Below, in pieces: positions 17,714 to 27,208 of a stretch of 64,000 nucleotides of DNA. The first letter of the stretch is position 1; every line of letters starts with the position of its first letter. The translations under genes and the position numbers were made by a program. Location: positions 1 through 64,000 of the forward strand of contig NZ_PKGB01000007.1 in the NCBI RefSeq assembly GCF_002848135.1, written 5' to 3'. This DNA comes from Hydrogenovibrio sp. SC-1. GTDB lineage: Bacteria > Pseudomonadota > Gammaproteobacteria > Thiomicrospirales > Thiomicrospiraceae. The notes beneath the pieces were generated by a model. That model was not told the origin of the DNA, ran no database searches, and worked only from the letters and a program-made list of their open reading frames with translations.

Positions 17714-18331
17714 TCAAGCGGTTTGATGGGTGTGAAGTTCCTTTCTCCAAGTGAGATAACCGATGATGGCCAGCACAAAGTAGAGCATAAACATCACAAT
17801 GGTTAGATAGAAGCCACTCAGCCAGTAAAGGTACATGGCGGCAGAGTTAATCACCAGCCAAAATAGCCAGTTTTCGAGGAGTTTGCGTGCCATCAAGTAG
17901 GTGTTCAGTACCGAAAAGATCATGACTCCAGCATCCAAATAGGGCGACGCTGAATAGTCACCACTTTGCAAATAGCTCCCAATTCCCCAAGTGAGCAAAC
18001 ACCCGAGCAATAAAAAGGATAGGTGAAACCCAAAGTTCTGGGTGTGAACGGCGATGGCTTTATCGGATTGCGGGGGTTGATGCCAAAGCCAGAAACCGTA
18101 AACCGCCATCGCCAGATAGTAAGCGTTGAGTAGCGATTGCAAAGGCAGTTGGGCTTGCCAAAATAAAATGGTATAGATTAGCGTGCTAACAAAGGCACTG
18201 GGCCACGCCCAAATGGATTGGCGAATGGCTAAAATCACATAGGCAATGCCAAGCAGGGTTGCAATGGCTTCCCAACCAGAAAGTGCCTTAAGTACGGTTA
18301 GAATTTCATCGATTAGATTAGCTGTTTCCAC
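17714..18331 (-). CDS. pnuT: PnuC-family vitamin transporter, probably thiamine (PnuT)
   Basis: A 205-residue integral membrane protein with six to seven predicted helices and the PnuC-family pattern of Trp and Asn residues (L-N-A-Y-Y-L-A-M-A-V-Y-G-F-W-L-W, then N-T-Y-L-M-A-R-K and W-L-V-I-N). PnuC proteins take up nicotinamide riboside. The thiamine-specific branch (PnuT) typically sits under TPP riboswitch control next to a TonB receptor, as here. It starts at a GTG that overlaps the upstream YkoF-like gene by 14 bp, so coupling is likely. The thiamine assignment rests on context. Confidence 0.78.
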   Translation of the reverse strand: METANLIDEILTVLKALSGWEAIATLLGIAYVILAIRQSIWAWPSAFVSTLIYTILFWQAQLPLQSLLNAYYLAMAVYGFWLWHQPPQSDKAIAVHTQNFGFHLSFLLLGCLLTWGIGSYLQSGDYSASPYLDAGVMIFSVLNTYLMARKLLENWLFWLVINSAAMYLYWLSGFYLTIVMFMLYFVLAIIGYLTWRKELHTHQTA

Positions 18332-18593
18332 AGTTATCTATATCCGCTTTGGATCGGTCGGTGCCGAGCAGTTTAATCACAAAAATGGTTTTAGGGTTTT
18401 GTTTGAGCACCCATTCAACATCCTCGGTTAGTGCATTCATTAGCGTGCGATAGTCCCCAAAGATTTGTGTGCTAAGGGCATTTCTTTCAATATGAATATT
18501 GGGGCGTTTTTCTAGGTCGGCAATAAAGGCCAAGATAGCAGGACAATAGTGATCTTGAAGCGGGTACATACTGATGTCGATAGAAGCTTTCAT
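18318..18593 (-). CDS. YkoF-like/thiamine-binding domain protein
   Basis: A 91-residue protein with the ferredoxin-like pattern of the YkoF/MTH1187 family: D-I-S-M-Y-P-L at the N-terminus, a middle helix (A-I-L-A-F-I-A-D-L-E) and T-Q-I-F-G-D-Y. In Bacillus YkoF this fold binds thiamine or its pyrimidine part. It lies between the TonB receptor and pnuT genes and overlaps the latter, so it may be a binding or chaperone component of thiamine uptake. No signal peptide is seen, so it should be cytoplasmic. Confidence 0.68.
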   Translation of the reverse strand: MKASIDISMYPLQDHYCPAILAFIADLEKRPNIHIERNALSTQIFGDYRTLMNALTEDVEWVLKQNPKTIFVIKLLGTDRSKADIDNCGNS

Positions 18594-18636
18594 GTTGTAT
18601 TTCTCACAGATTGTTGGTTAAGTTTGAACCCAAAAT

Positions 18637-18671
18637 AGGATAAAAACGACCAGGCCTGTCGTTTTTATCCT
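18637..18671 (-). terminator. Hairpin built around a CAGGCCTGG repeat, probable terminator or attenuator
   Basis: Perfect 13-base arms AGGATAAAAACGA (18637-18649) and TCGTTTTTATCCT (18659-18671) flank C-CAGGCCTG, itself a palindrome, so the RNA can fold into an almost loop-free stem. It lies 8 bp after the TonB-receptor stop and 44 bp before the ykoF-like start. The T5 run is inside the descending arm rather than after it, so termination may be partial. Confidence 0.6.
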
Positions 18672-18678
18672 GCTATGC

Positions 18679-20769
18679 CTAAAAGTTCATACTGGCGGTC
18701 AGACCAATCTGACGCGGATTCCCTAGGCGAATATATTGTTCGGTGATGCTCCAGGTGGGTTCATTAGCAAAGTAAAAACCACGGGTTGCGTAACGCTCAT
18801 CCGTCAAGTTCTTGGCCCAAAGTGCCACTTCCCATTCTTTGGTTTGATAACCAATACGTGCATTCACCAATTGATAAGGTTGAGATTTTTGTGAATGCGG
18901 GGTATCAAAATAGAATGCATCCACCGCCGTCGCTTCTAAGCGCGCAAAGTAGCCAGTAGGATGGCGATAGTGGGTGCCGATCGTTGCTTGATAATTGGGC
19001 GCATGTGCCTGTTCGCGGTTACTGATGCTAAAGGCGCCTGATGCGGAAGTGCCTTTAACGGTGGTGTTGAGCAAGCCTAGCGTGGAGAAAAGTTGCCATT
19101 TTGGCGTCATCTGCCATTTCAAGTCCGCTTCTAAACCACTATTGGTCGCCGAATCGAAATTTTCGGTGTAGTACACATAGTTGGTGCCAACATAGGTATA
19201 ACCTTCGAATTGCGGTTGTTTGCGGTTCATGTGGAACAAGGCAATATGGGTCGATAGCTTGTTATCAAAAGCTTTGGCTTGATAGCCAATTTCGGTATTG
19301 ATCACGGTTTCGCTATCGAAGTTTCGCAAGGCTTCTTCAGCAATCGCCAGTCCGGTGTTTACCCCGCCCGCTTTATAACCTTGAGATAAGGTGATATAAG
19401 CCGAACGCTGTGGACTAAAGTGCTGAGTCAGGCTAACATTGGCGCCGACCATGCTGTCACTCGGACGGTAAGATTCGGCATTGTTATTATCGTATTGAGC
19501 TTGATGCTGTTCAATACGCAAGCCGGTTGATAAGGTGGTGTTTTCGGCGACTTGGGTGTCCAATTGTCCAAACCCAGCCGTTTTAATCACTTGATAATCA
19601 CTGCTTAAATCGGTTCCGTAATTATCCGTTGTGTGATTGGCTTCATCCATTTTGGCAATATAAGCGCCGACTAACCAGTCAGTGCTGTCGTTAAACAGCT
19701 TGGCTTTCGGTTCAGAAATCAAACGAACTTCTTGGCTTAAGGTTTGGCGATCTTTTAAGTTTTGATAGAAAAAGGTGTTATCCCCAGAGGCATGGTAACC
19801 ATTGTATGCCCAGTCGCCATCATAGCTGTAGGTCATATCGGATTGGCCGAGTGTAGTGATACTGACCAAGGTCATTTTGTCGCCAAACCATTGGTATTTA
19901 ATCGCACCAGCATTGCTTTTTTGAGTGTCTTTGCCGGGCTCGTCAGAATGGGTGGTAAAGGTGTTATCTAAAGACCAGGCATCATAACCATTATCCAGGT
20001 TAGCATGCAGCAACGTTACATCCAATTGGCTGGTTTCACTTGGGAAAAACCGTAATTTACCCCGAACATTCAGTTCGTCTTTGCCATTGGTATCGGTACG
20101 GTTTAAATAATCGTTTTTCATAAAGCCATCGCTAAGATGTTTTTGCACGGCAATACGATATTGACCACTGTTTTCGGCACTGGAAAAAGGACCACTGGTG
20201 ACGAGTCCGATTTCACGTAATTGATCTGAACCAACCGTGGTTTCAATACGGCTTTCACGATAAGGTGTGGGATCGTTTGATTGGATATGAATCAGACCGG
20301 CAATGGCACTGTTGCCATAGCGACTGCTTTGTGCGCCTCTGAGCACTTCCACTTGTTTGACATCAAATAGAGTGGCCGTCATGCCAATGCCACTGAAATC
20401 AATCCCATCAATCGACATACCAACGCTCGGGTTGGGGGCCCCCGTATAATCATCTAACTCGCCCATGCCTCGAATTTGAATGTGACGTGCACGTGAGCTT
20501 TGACCGGAAAAATTCACATTTGGCGTTTGCAGCAATATATTATCAAAGTGACTGGCACCTTCTTGTTGAAGGGTCTGAGCGTCAATAATCGTATGACTGG
20601 CGGCTAAGTTATCTGATTCAGTGCCACGAAGGTCAGCTTCAACTTTAACGGGCGCCATTATGAGAGGCTTGTCGGTATCCGCGGCTTGAAGCGTGGTTAA
20701 GGAACTTAAGCCAGTGAACAGTAAGGTCAGCGGTAAAATTGCTGGAAGTTGGGTATTACGAAAAATCAT
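18679..20769 (-). CDS. TonB-dependent outer-membrane receptor, probably for thiamine
   Basis: A 696-residue receptor with a signal peptide (cut near L-Q-A-A-D, about 31). The plug domain (about 50-165) has the usual V-E-V-L-R-G-A-Q-S-S-R-Y-G-N-S-A-I-A-G-L segment, and a 22-strand barrel ends with S-M-N-F. It should import a scarce solute using the proton-motive force through TonB/ExbBD. The TPP riboswitch in its leader and the ykoF/pnuT genes downstream indicate thiamine or a thiamine derivative. AAGGATAG precedes the ATG. Confidence 0.88.
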   Translation of the reverse strand: MIFRNTQLPAILPLTLLFTGLSSLTTLQAADTDKPLIMAPVKVEADLRGTESDNLAASHTIIDAQTLQQEGASHFDNILLQTPNVNFSGQSSRARHIQIRGMGELDDYTGAPNPSVGMSIDGIDFSGIGMTATLFDVKQVEVLRGAQSSRYGNSAIAGLIHIQSNDPTPYRESRIETTVGSDQLREIGLVTSGPFSSAENSGQYRIAVQKHLSDGFMKNDYLNRTDTNGKDELNVRGKLRFFPSETSQLDVTLLHANLDNGYDAWSLDNTFTTHSDEPGKDTQKSNAGAIKYQWFGDKMTLVSITTLGQSDMTYSYDGDWAYNGYHASGDNTFFYQNLKDRQTLSQEVRLISEPKAKLFNDSTDWLVGAYIAKMDEANHTTDNYGTDLSSDYQVIKTAGFGQLDTQVAENTTLSTGLRIEQHQAQYDNNNAESYRPSDSMVGANVSLTQHFSPQRSAYITLSQGYKAGGVNTGLAIAEEALRNFDSETVINTEIGYQAKAFDNKLSTHIALFHMNRKQPQFEGYTYVGTNYVYYTENFDSATNSGLEADLKWQMTPKWQLFSTLGLLNTTVKGTSASGAFSISNREQAHAPNYQATIGTHYRHPTGYFARLEATAVDAFYFDTPHSQKSQPYQLVNARIGYQTKEWEVALWAKNLTDERYATRGFYFANEPTWSITEQYIRLGNPRQIGLTASMNF

Positions 20770-20786
20770 TATCTATCCTTGATTAT

Positions 20787-20832
20787 GAAACCGTAATCCA
20801 AGTCAATGCGTGGATTAAAAAACAACGGTTTC
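20787..20832 (-). promoter_or_regulatory. Leader hairpin between riboswitch and receptor gene (possible expression platform)
   Basis: GAAACCG (20787-20793) pairs with CGGTTTC (20826-20832), and the adjoining TAATCCA (20794-20800) pairs with TGGATTA (20811-20817), leaving a 10-base loop and an 8-base bulge. It ends about 17 bases before the start codon and has no following T-run. Translational rather than transcriptional control by the upstream TPP aptamer is the simpler reading. Confidence 0.45.
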
Positions 20833-20898
20833 TTACAGAAAAAAATCAAAAAAGGACAGGAAAGCAAAAGACATAACTTTATAACAAGTTAGTAGAGA

Positions 20899-20986
20899 TG
20901 CAGCCTGTTCCTACGCCAGTATTATCTGGATCAGGTTTAAGGGTTCCCCAAATTGGATCTCAGGCCGGTTGGCCACCCCTCGGCAA
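20899..20986 (-). ncRNA. TPP riboswitch (THI box)
   Basis: On the minus strand the conserved thiamine-pyrophosphate aptamer blocks appear in order: GAGGGGTGGCC, then GGCCTGAGA, then ACCCTTAAACCTGATCCAG, then ATAATACTGGCGTAGGAA. These are the P2/J3-2 CTGAGA and the pyrophosphate-sensor ACCTGATC...GCGTAGG segments. It lies about 130 bp upstream of the TonB receptor and should repress it when TPP is abundant. Confidence 0.95.
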
Positions 20987-21102
20987 ATAAAAGCGCTTGC
21001 ACCCAGTTTGGGTTCAAGTCAATTATTAAAGCGTTGCATTATATACGAAACCCGTTTAAATGCCAGTTAGATTTATAATCTTGAACGAATAGAAAAGGGC
21101 TT

Positions 21103-21723
21103 TTAGAGATCGGACTCCATTGCTGTGATGATCTCTGAAAGCGCCTGCTGTTGAGCTGCTTGTGCTTTTTCAGCCGCCCCCCCTTGACCAGGCGCCACAA
21201 ATGTTGATATCTGTTCAATGCCAATAAAGTTCATTGCAACTTTTAAGTAAGGCGTTACAAAGTCCATCTCATTGAGGGGGGCGCGCGTGTAATTGCCACC
21301 AGTGGCCACCACAATAATGGCCTCTTTATTTGGCAGTAATCCTTTTGGCCCTTGGTCGGTATAGACAAACGTTTCGCCAACGCGCAACACCAAGTCGAGA
21401 TAGGCTTTCAGGCTGGAAGGAATGGAAAAATTGTACATAGGGGTACTGATGAGCAGGGTATCCGCACGTTTCAGCTGTTCAATTAATTGATCTGAGAGTG
21501 CCAGAGCGTGTTGTTGGTCGGCGCTACGCTTGTCACTGGGGGTGTACATGGCATTGATCACGGTTTCCGTGATATGGGGGATTTGTGCTGAATTGGTATC
21601 TAGGCGTTCGATAATGCCGTTAGGGTGCTTTTTTAGCCAGCTGTTTTCAGCTTGATCTGCCAAGTTTTTAGAAACAGAGGTTTGTTGACGTGCACTGCTG
21701 TCAATCCGTAATAGAGTTGCCAT
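21103..21723 (-). CDS. azoR: FMN-dependent NADH:quinone reductase/azoreductase
   Basis: A 206-residue flavodoxin-fold enzyme of the AzoR family: L-L-R-I-D-S-S-A-R at the N-terminus, P-M-Y-N-F-S-I-P-S-S-L-K-A-Y-L-D for FMN binding, V-V-A-T-G-G-N-Y and the C-terminal N-F-I-G-I. It reduces quinones and azo compounds with NADH, protecting against thiol and quinone stress. Strong ribosome-binding site (AAAGGAAC). Separated from the upstream adk by a terminator, so it has its own promoter. Confidence 0.9.
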   Translation of the reverse strand: MATLLRIDSSARQQTSVSKNLADQAENSWLKKHPNGIIERLDTNSAQIPHITETVINAMYTPSDKRSADQQHALALSDQLIEQLKRADTLLISTPMYNFSIPSSLKAYLDLVLRVGETFVYTDQGPKGLLPNKEAIIVVATGGNYTRAPLNEMDFVTPYLKVAMNFIGIEQISTFVAPGQGGAAEKAQAAQQQALSEIITAMESDL

Positions 21724-21831
21724 GAGCGTTCCTTTAAATGTCTAGAGAAACTTCATTATAGGTAGAATAGACTCAGCTAAAAACAACGATTGCGGGGAAT
21801 GAGTGTTGCGGATAGAGGAACAATTAAAATA

Positions 21832-21857
21832 AAAAAGGGCGCCTTGACGCCCTTTTT
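21832..21857 (-). terminator. Rho-independent terminator of adk
   Basis: Arms AAAAAGGGCG (21832-21841) and CGCCCTTTTT (21848-21857) flank the loop CCTTGA. On the minus strand the stem ends in a T6 run. It lies 17 bp after the adk stop; the symmetry would also allow termination on the plus strand. Confidence 0.9.
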
Positions 21858-21873
21858 AGGTCTTTGCTCAGTC

Positions 21874-22545
<672 letters not shown>

Positions 22546-22570
22546 TTAATTCGTAAAATTCGGTGGTATT

Positions 22571-23458
22571 TTAGCATGCGTTAAGCAAGCTTTGAATCAT
22601 TCGCTCAGCTTGGTGTAAATAGCTTTTACCATATAGGTTGAAATGGTTGAGGACATGATACAGTTGATAAAGCGTTTTACGTTGCTCGTAGCCTGGGTTC
22701 AACGGGAAAACCTGTTGGTAGCCTTGATAAAATTCGGTGCCATAGCCCCCAAACAGTTCCGTCATGGCCAGGTCAGTTTCTCGGTCGCCGTAATAGCTGG
22801 CTGGATCAAAAAAAACAGGATTACCTGTTTGGGTAAAACCACTATTTCCCGCCCAAAGGTCACCATGTAGCAAGGACGCTTCGGGTTGGTAAGCTTGAAA
22901 AAAATGGGGTAACTGTTTGATGAGTTCAACGCCATCGGCCAATAGCGGTTTGGGTGCTTGGTTTTTGGCGGCCAGCTTAAGTTGGGGCAGCAGGCGTTGC
23001 TGACCATAAAATTCTACCCAGTTATCGTGCCAAGTATTGGGCTGAGGAGTCCGACCAATATAGTTATCTTCAAACCAACCAAATTGACGATCCGGGTTAA
23101 TTTGATGATGCAATAACGCTAAATCTTTACCGCGCTGAGCGTCGTCTCCTTTATGAGATAACGCAATATAGCTCAAAAGTAACCAGGCCTGCGGGGGGCT
23201 CCCAGATAAAGTGCCTTGGGCTATAACCTTCGGAACATGAATGCTATTGGTTTGTAAGATCGTTTTTAAGCTGGTCGCTTCGGTTTGTAATAAGGGAGCG
23301 CAATTGAGTTGGTTGAGTTTTAAAAAGTAATCGCCATCCGAGGTATGCAATCGGTATGCAGCGTGTATATCCCCGCCACTGAGTTCGCTTGCATTGACAA
23401 TATGAAAAGGTTTTTGAAGTGTTTGACTGATTGTTTCGCTAAGTCGTGTCCAATCCAT
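22571..23458 (-). CDS. Fructosamine kinase family protein
   Basis: A 295-residue APH-fold kinase of the fructosamine-3-kinase/ketosamine family. It has the N-lobe lysine (Y-F-L-K-L-N), catalytic H-G-D-L-W-A-G-N and metal-binding F-F-D-P-A-S-Y-Y-G-D-R-E-T-D-L-A-M, which is diagnostic of the family. It probably phosphorylates glycated amines to start deglycation of proteins or metabolites. It lies between adk and the PBP1A gene on the same strand; AGGTAAAGG precedes the ATG. A CAGGCCTGG copy encodes P-Q-A-W-L-L. Confidence 0.9.
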   Translation of the reverse strand: MDWTRLSETISQTLQKPFHIVNASELSGGDIHAAYRLHTSDGDYFLKLNQLNCAPLLQTEATSLKTILQTNSIHVPKVIAQGTLSGSPPQAWLLLSYIALSHKGDDAQRGKDLALLHHQINPDRQFGWFEDNYIGRTPQPNTWHDNWVEFYGQQRLLPQLKLAAKNQAPKPLLADGVELIKQLPHFFQAYQPEASLLHGDLWAGNSGFTQTGNPVFFDPASYYGDRETDLAMTELFGGYGTEFYQGYQQVFPLNPGYEQRKTLYQLYHVLNHFNLYGKSYLHQAERMIQSLLNAC

Positions 23459-23491
23459 TGCCTTTACCTCATTACGGAAAGTTACATTTTT

Positions 23492-25897
23492 CTATTCAAA
23501 TAGTTCTTGAGTCATCTCTTCAATACGTTTTTCAGAAAGGTCGGGAATCACTGGCGCATAAGCTTCACGGAAGACTTCAAAAAAGGCATTCGGTTCGTCG
23601 GCTAATACGGCTTGGCCTGTCGCAGGATCAATCGGGATATTAACCAGCCCTTCGGGAATGGCAAATGGCGCATTAGGATAAGGTTGAAGGGCTTCACGCA
23701 TATAGTCAATCCAAATCGGCAAGGCTGCGCGCCCTCCCACTTCGGAGCGACCTAAGCTTTTGGGTTGATCAAAGCCTACCCAAACGGTGGTGGCAATATC
23801 TGGGCTAAATCCTGAAAACCAAGCGTCTTTTTGATCATTGGTGGTGCCCGTTTTACCGGCAATGTCATTGCGGTTCAGTACCTTAGCTTTGCGCCCAGAC
23901 CCAAAATTGATAACATCTTGCATGAGCGTGGTCATGATATAAGCATTCTGTGGGGTAATGATACTCGGCGCATTATTTGGAATGCCCTCAAAACATTGAT
24001 TTTCACAAGCAGTGAGTGGCTGTGCTTTATAGAGAATATTGCCATCAAAATCGGTGATGGTATCAATTAAATAGGGATCAATTCCGTAGCCACCATTGGC
24101 AAATGCGGCATACCCCTTGACTACTTGCCAAGGCGTAAGCTGAACCGACCCCAAAGCCAAAGAGAGGTCACGGTGGGCATTTAAGCGTTCTTCGGGGAAG
24201 CCAAAACGGGCAAAATAGTCCAGTGCGTAGCCAACGCCAATTTGTTGTAATAACCGAATGGAAACCAGGTTTCGAGAATGGGCTAGAGCATTGCGCAACC
24301 GAGTCGGGCCATAAAAGCGTCCAGAATAGTTTTCAGGGCGCCAAGATTCTTCTAAAGCGGCATCGTGAAACACCACAGGCGCATCGTTAATAATGCTGGC
24401 GGCGGTAAATCCTTTTTCTAACGCACTGGAATATAAAAAGGGTTTAATATTAGAGCCGACTTGGCGATGGGCTTGGGTGACGCGGTTAAACTTGCTCTTG
24501 AAATAATCAAAGCCACCCACGAGTGCAAAAATGCGGCCATCTTTGGGATTGATTGAAATCAGGCCAGCTTCGGTGAGTGGGTTCTGTGCCAGTTGCCAGT
24601 GATTATTTAAATATTGTAAATAAATAACATCGCCCGCTTTAAATATGCTGTTAAGGTCGGATGGCGTGTCGCCCGTTTTATTAGTGTCAATGTAGGGAGC
24701 CGCCCATTGAATGTCTTCAAGCTGCAAGGTAATGATTTGCTCGTTTTGCATCATGACTTCGGCTGTTTCGGTCGCCACGGTTTTGATCACGCCAACTTCG
24801 AGTGAGCCAAATTTTTCAGTGTTATCTAGCTCATCTAGCAACTGTTCTGGATCGGTCAGTAAGGTTGGTGGCAGATGACGGATAACCCCGCGATAACCGT
24901 GACGACGTTCATAGTCTTGTAAACCGTCTCGGATGGCTGAATTGGCGACGGCTTGAAGCTGACTATCAATTGTCGTCATAACAGTTAAGCCATTTTTTAG
25001 GGCTTCTTTGCCAAATCGGTCAAGCGCAAATCGGCGTGCCATTTCAGCAACATAGCCGGCTTCAATGTCGATGTTTGCACTGGAGAGTTTTGCATGAACT
25101 GGAACCGCCTGGGCGGCTTGCATTTCGGTCAAAGAAATATAGCCATTGTCATACATGCGTCTTAATACATAATTACGACGAATTTGAGCTCTTTTGGGGT
25201 TGTAGATTGGGTTATAGCGTGACGGTGCCTTTGGTAAACCGGCAATCATCGCGAACTCGTCCAATGAAAGGTTCGCTAGATCTTTGTTGTAATAAGTTCT
25301 CGCTGCGGCGGCAACCCCATAGGAGCGGTAGCCCAAAAAGATTTTGTTGAGATACAGTGCTAGGATTTGTTGCTTACTGATCTGATGTTCAATCTTGTAA
25401 GACAACACGATTTCATTGAACTTCCTTAAGTAAGTTTTCTTTTTACTGAGGAAAAAGTTGCGCGCAACTTGCATGGTAATGGTCGAACCGCCAGATTTTT
25501 TACTACCTGTCGTAATGAGTTCATAGACTGCACGCGCGATCCCCTTGTAATCCACTCCGCCATGATTAAAGAAGTTTTCATCTTCTGCTGAGATAATCGC
25601 TTGGGTCATCGTTAGTGGGATTTCGGGATAGGTGAGTGGGATGCGTTTTTTTGTACCGATTTCACTAATCAGTTTCCCATCTTGGGTTACGATTTTTAAT
25701 GGGACTTGGTAAGTGACATCTTCAAGTTCAGACGCATCCGGTAAGGTAGGATAAATTTTAATATAATAGGCCGTGCCTGCTGCAAGGGGGGTTAACACCA
25801 TCCCAAACCAAAAAAATAACCAAAATAAGCGTCTAAAAAAACGGCGTTTCGGCTTTTTTGGGGGGGGCGTTGGTTGCTCTGGCGTGTCAGCGTTCAT
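23492..25897 (-). CDS. mrcA: Penicillin-binding protein 1A (bifunctional transglycosylase/transpeptidase)
   Basis: An 801-residue class A PBP with one N-terminal membrane helix (about 25-46). The GT51 glycosyltransferase domain has E-D-E-N-F-F-N-H-G-G-V and G-G-S-T-I-T-M-Q-V-A-R-N. An OB-like insert follows, then the transpeptidase domain with the S-x-x-K nucleophile (G-S-N-I-K-P-F), S-R-N and K-T-G-T-T. It polymerises and cross-links peptidoglycan on the outer face of the inner membrane. Monocistronic or followed by the fructosamine kinase gene 33 bp downstream. Confidence 0.94.
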   Translation of the reverse strand: MNADTPEQPTPPPKKPKRRFFRRLFWLFFWFGMVLTPLAAGTAYYIKIYPTLPDASELEDVTYQVPLKIVTQDGKLISEIGTKKRIPLTYPEIPLTMTQAIISAEDENFFNHGGVDYKGIARAVYELITTGSKKSGGSTITMQVARNFFLSKKKTYLRKFNEIVLSYKIEHQISKQQILALYLNKIFLGYRSYGVAAAARTYYNKDLANLSLDEFAMIAGLPKAPSRYNPIYNPKRAQIRRNYVLRRMYDNGYISLTEMQAAQAVPVHAKLSSANIDIEAGYVAEMARRFALDRFGKEALKNGLTVMTTIDSQLQAVANSAIRDGLQDYERRHGYRGVIRHLPPTLLTDPEQLLDELDNTEKFGSLEVGVIKTVATETAEVMMQNEQIITLQLEDIQWAAPYIDTNKTGDTPSDLNSIFKAGDVIYLQYLNNHWQLAQNPLTEAGLISINPKDGRIFALVGGFDYFKSKFNRVTQAHRQVGSNIKPFLYSSALEKGFTAASIINDAPVVFHDAALEESWRPENYSGRFYGPTRLRNALAHSRNLVSIRLLQQIGVGYALDYFARFGFPEERLNAHRDLSLALGSVQLTPWQVVKGYAAFANGGYGIDPYLIDTITDFDGNILYKAQPLTACENQCFEGIPNNAPSIITPQNAYIMTTLMQDVINFGSGRKAKVLNRNDIAGKTGTTNDQKDAWFSGFSPDIATTVWVGFDQPKSLGRSEVGGRAALPIWIDYMREALQPYPNAPFAIPEGLVNIPIDPATGQAVLADEPNAFFEVFREAYAPVIPDLSEKRIEEMTQELFE

Positions 25898-26031
25898 TTA
25901 GGGCTTTGGACTCACAATTTGGTCACTAGAGTTAGAAAAAATATATATCGAACGTATTATACAAAAGTTTTGACTGGTGTTGAGGAGAGTGACAAGGTAG
26001 GTTTAGATATTATCTCCATTCTGCAGGTGAA

Positions 26032-26058
26032 AAAAAACCCAGTAAAACTGGGTTTTTT
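26032..26058 (-). terminator. Rho-independent terminator of the small membrane protein gene
   Basis: AAAAAACCCAGT and ACTGGGTTTTTT flank the triloop AAA. It sits 17 bp after the stop of the minus-strand 69-residue gene and reads as a strong terminator on both strands. Confidence 0.88.
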
Positions 26059-26074
26059 GATCCACAGCGCAATT

Positions 26075-26284
26075 TTACTTTGAATAGCGCTTGGTTTTGA
26101 TGTCACTATACATAAGGTATAGATTTCCGCCAACAATAAATGTTGCTGCGAAAATGACGCCGAACATGCCAATTGCGACTTGTAAAGATTGAGGTAAAAC
26201 GTCTGCCCAAATACCCAATAAAACAAGTAATGGGATGACAACTGCGATTGCTAGAACGCCAATCATTTGTATTAAATTGCTCAT
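26075..26284 (-). CDS. Small two-helix membrane protein of unknown function
   Basis: A 69-residue protein with two hydrophobic helices (about residues 6-25 and 35-57) and a basic C-terminus (K-T-K-R-Y-S-K). I recognise no family. Its reality is supported by a good ribosome-binding site (GAGGAAAT) and a dedicated terminator directly downstream. Confidence 0.7.
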   Translation of the reverse strand: MSNLIQMIGVLAIAVVIPLLVLLGIWADVLPQSLQVAIGMFGVIFAATFIVGGNLYLMYSDIKTKRYSK

Positions 26285-26491
26285 TTATATTTCCTCTGAT
26301 AAGTTGTTATTCCTGACAACATTCCGAACTATACTGACGTTTAAGGAAAAATTCAAATAAAAATATTGATTGATGTCAAGAAATAAAGCTTATGACCCGC
26401 TGTAGGGGGAAAGCCATGTCCGAGTCATGCATTAATGTATAATTTATTTCGTTTTTAAATATGGTTATAGTAACAATTTTAGGAGATGTGC

Positions 26492-27208
26492 ATGCGGCCA
26501 AGTGGGAGAGCATTAGATCAGTTACGGCAAATTCAATTTACCAAGCATTTTACCAAGCATGCGGAAGGATCGGTATTGGTTGAGTTTGGCGATACCAAGG
26601 TTATTTGTAATGCAACTGTCGAAGAAAAAGTGCCCCCATTTCTACGTGGAAAATCACAAGGTTGGATTACGGCAGAATACGGGATGTTACCGCGTTCTAC
26701 CGATAACCGCATGCGCCGAGAAGCCAGTGCTGGAAAACAAGGGGCGCGCACGGTTGAAATTCAACGTTTGATTGGTCGATCCCTGCGAGCTGCTGTGGAT
26801 TTGACGGCGCTGGGTGAAAGAACCGTTTTGGTAGACTGTGATGTGATTCAAGCGGATGGTGGCACCCGTACGGCATCCATTACCGGTGGGTTTGTTGCGA
26901 TATCACTGGCCATTCAAAAGCTATTGGAAAAGGGGTTATTGAATACAACTCCTATTTTGCATGGCGTCGGATCTGTTTCGGTCGGTATCTATCAAGGTCA
27001 CCCGGTTTTGGATTTGGATTATGCAGAAGATTCTAACGCTGAGACGGATATGAATTTGGTAATGACAGAAAAGGGTGAATTTATTGAGGTACAAGGCACA
27101 GCCGAAGCGGCACCATTTTCAATGATGGAAATGAATGCCATGTTAGCCTTGGGGCAAAAAGGCATTGCTGAGTTAATTTCTATACAAAAAGCCTGTTTGG
27201 AGGCATAA
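26492..27208 (+). CDS. rph: Ribonuclease PH
   Basis: A 238-residue phosphorolytic 3'-5' exoribonuclease that trims tRNA 3' ends. Family blocks: M-R-P-S-G-R at the start, [30 protein letters not shown][20 protein letters not shown] and [16 protein letters not shown] at 26492 is six bases after AGGAG and gives the canonical N-terminus; another ATG two codons upstream is less likely. It is followed directly by rdgB. Confidence 0.97.
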   Translation: MRPSGRALDQLRQIQFTKHFTKHAEGSVLVEFGDTKVICNATVEEKVPPFLRGKSQGWITAEYGMLPRSTDNRMRREASAGKQGARTVEIQRLIGRSLRAAVDLTALGERTVLVDCDVIQADGGTRTASITGGFVAISLAIQKLLEKGLLNTTPILHGVGSVSVGIYQGHPVLDLDYAEDSNAETDMNLVMTEKGEFIEVQGTAEAAPFSMMEMNAMLALGQKGIAELISIQKACLEA

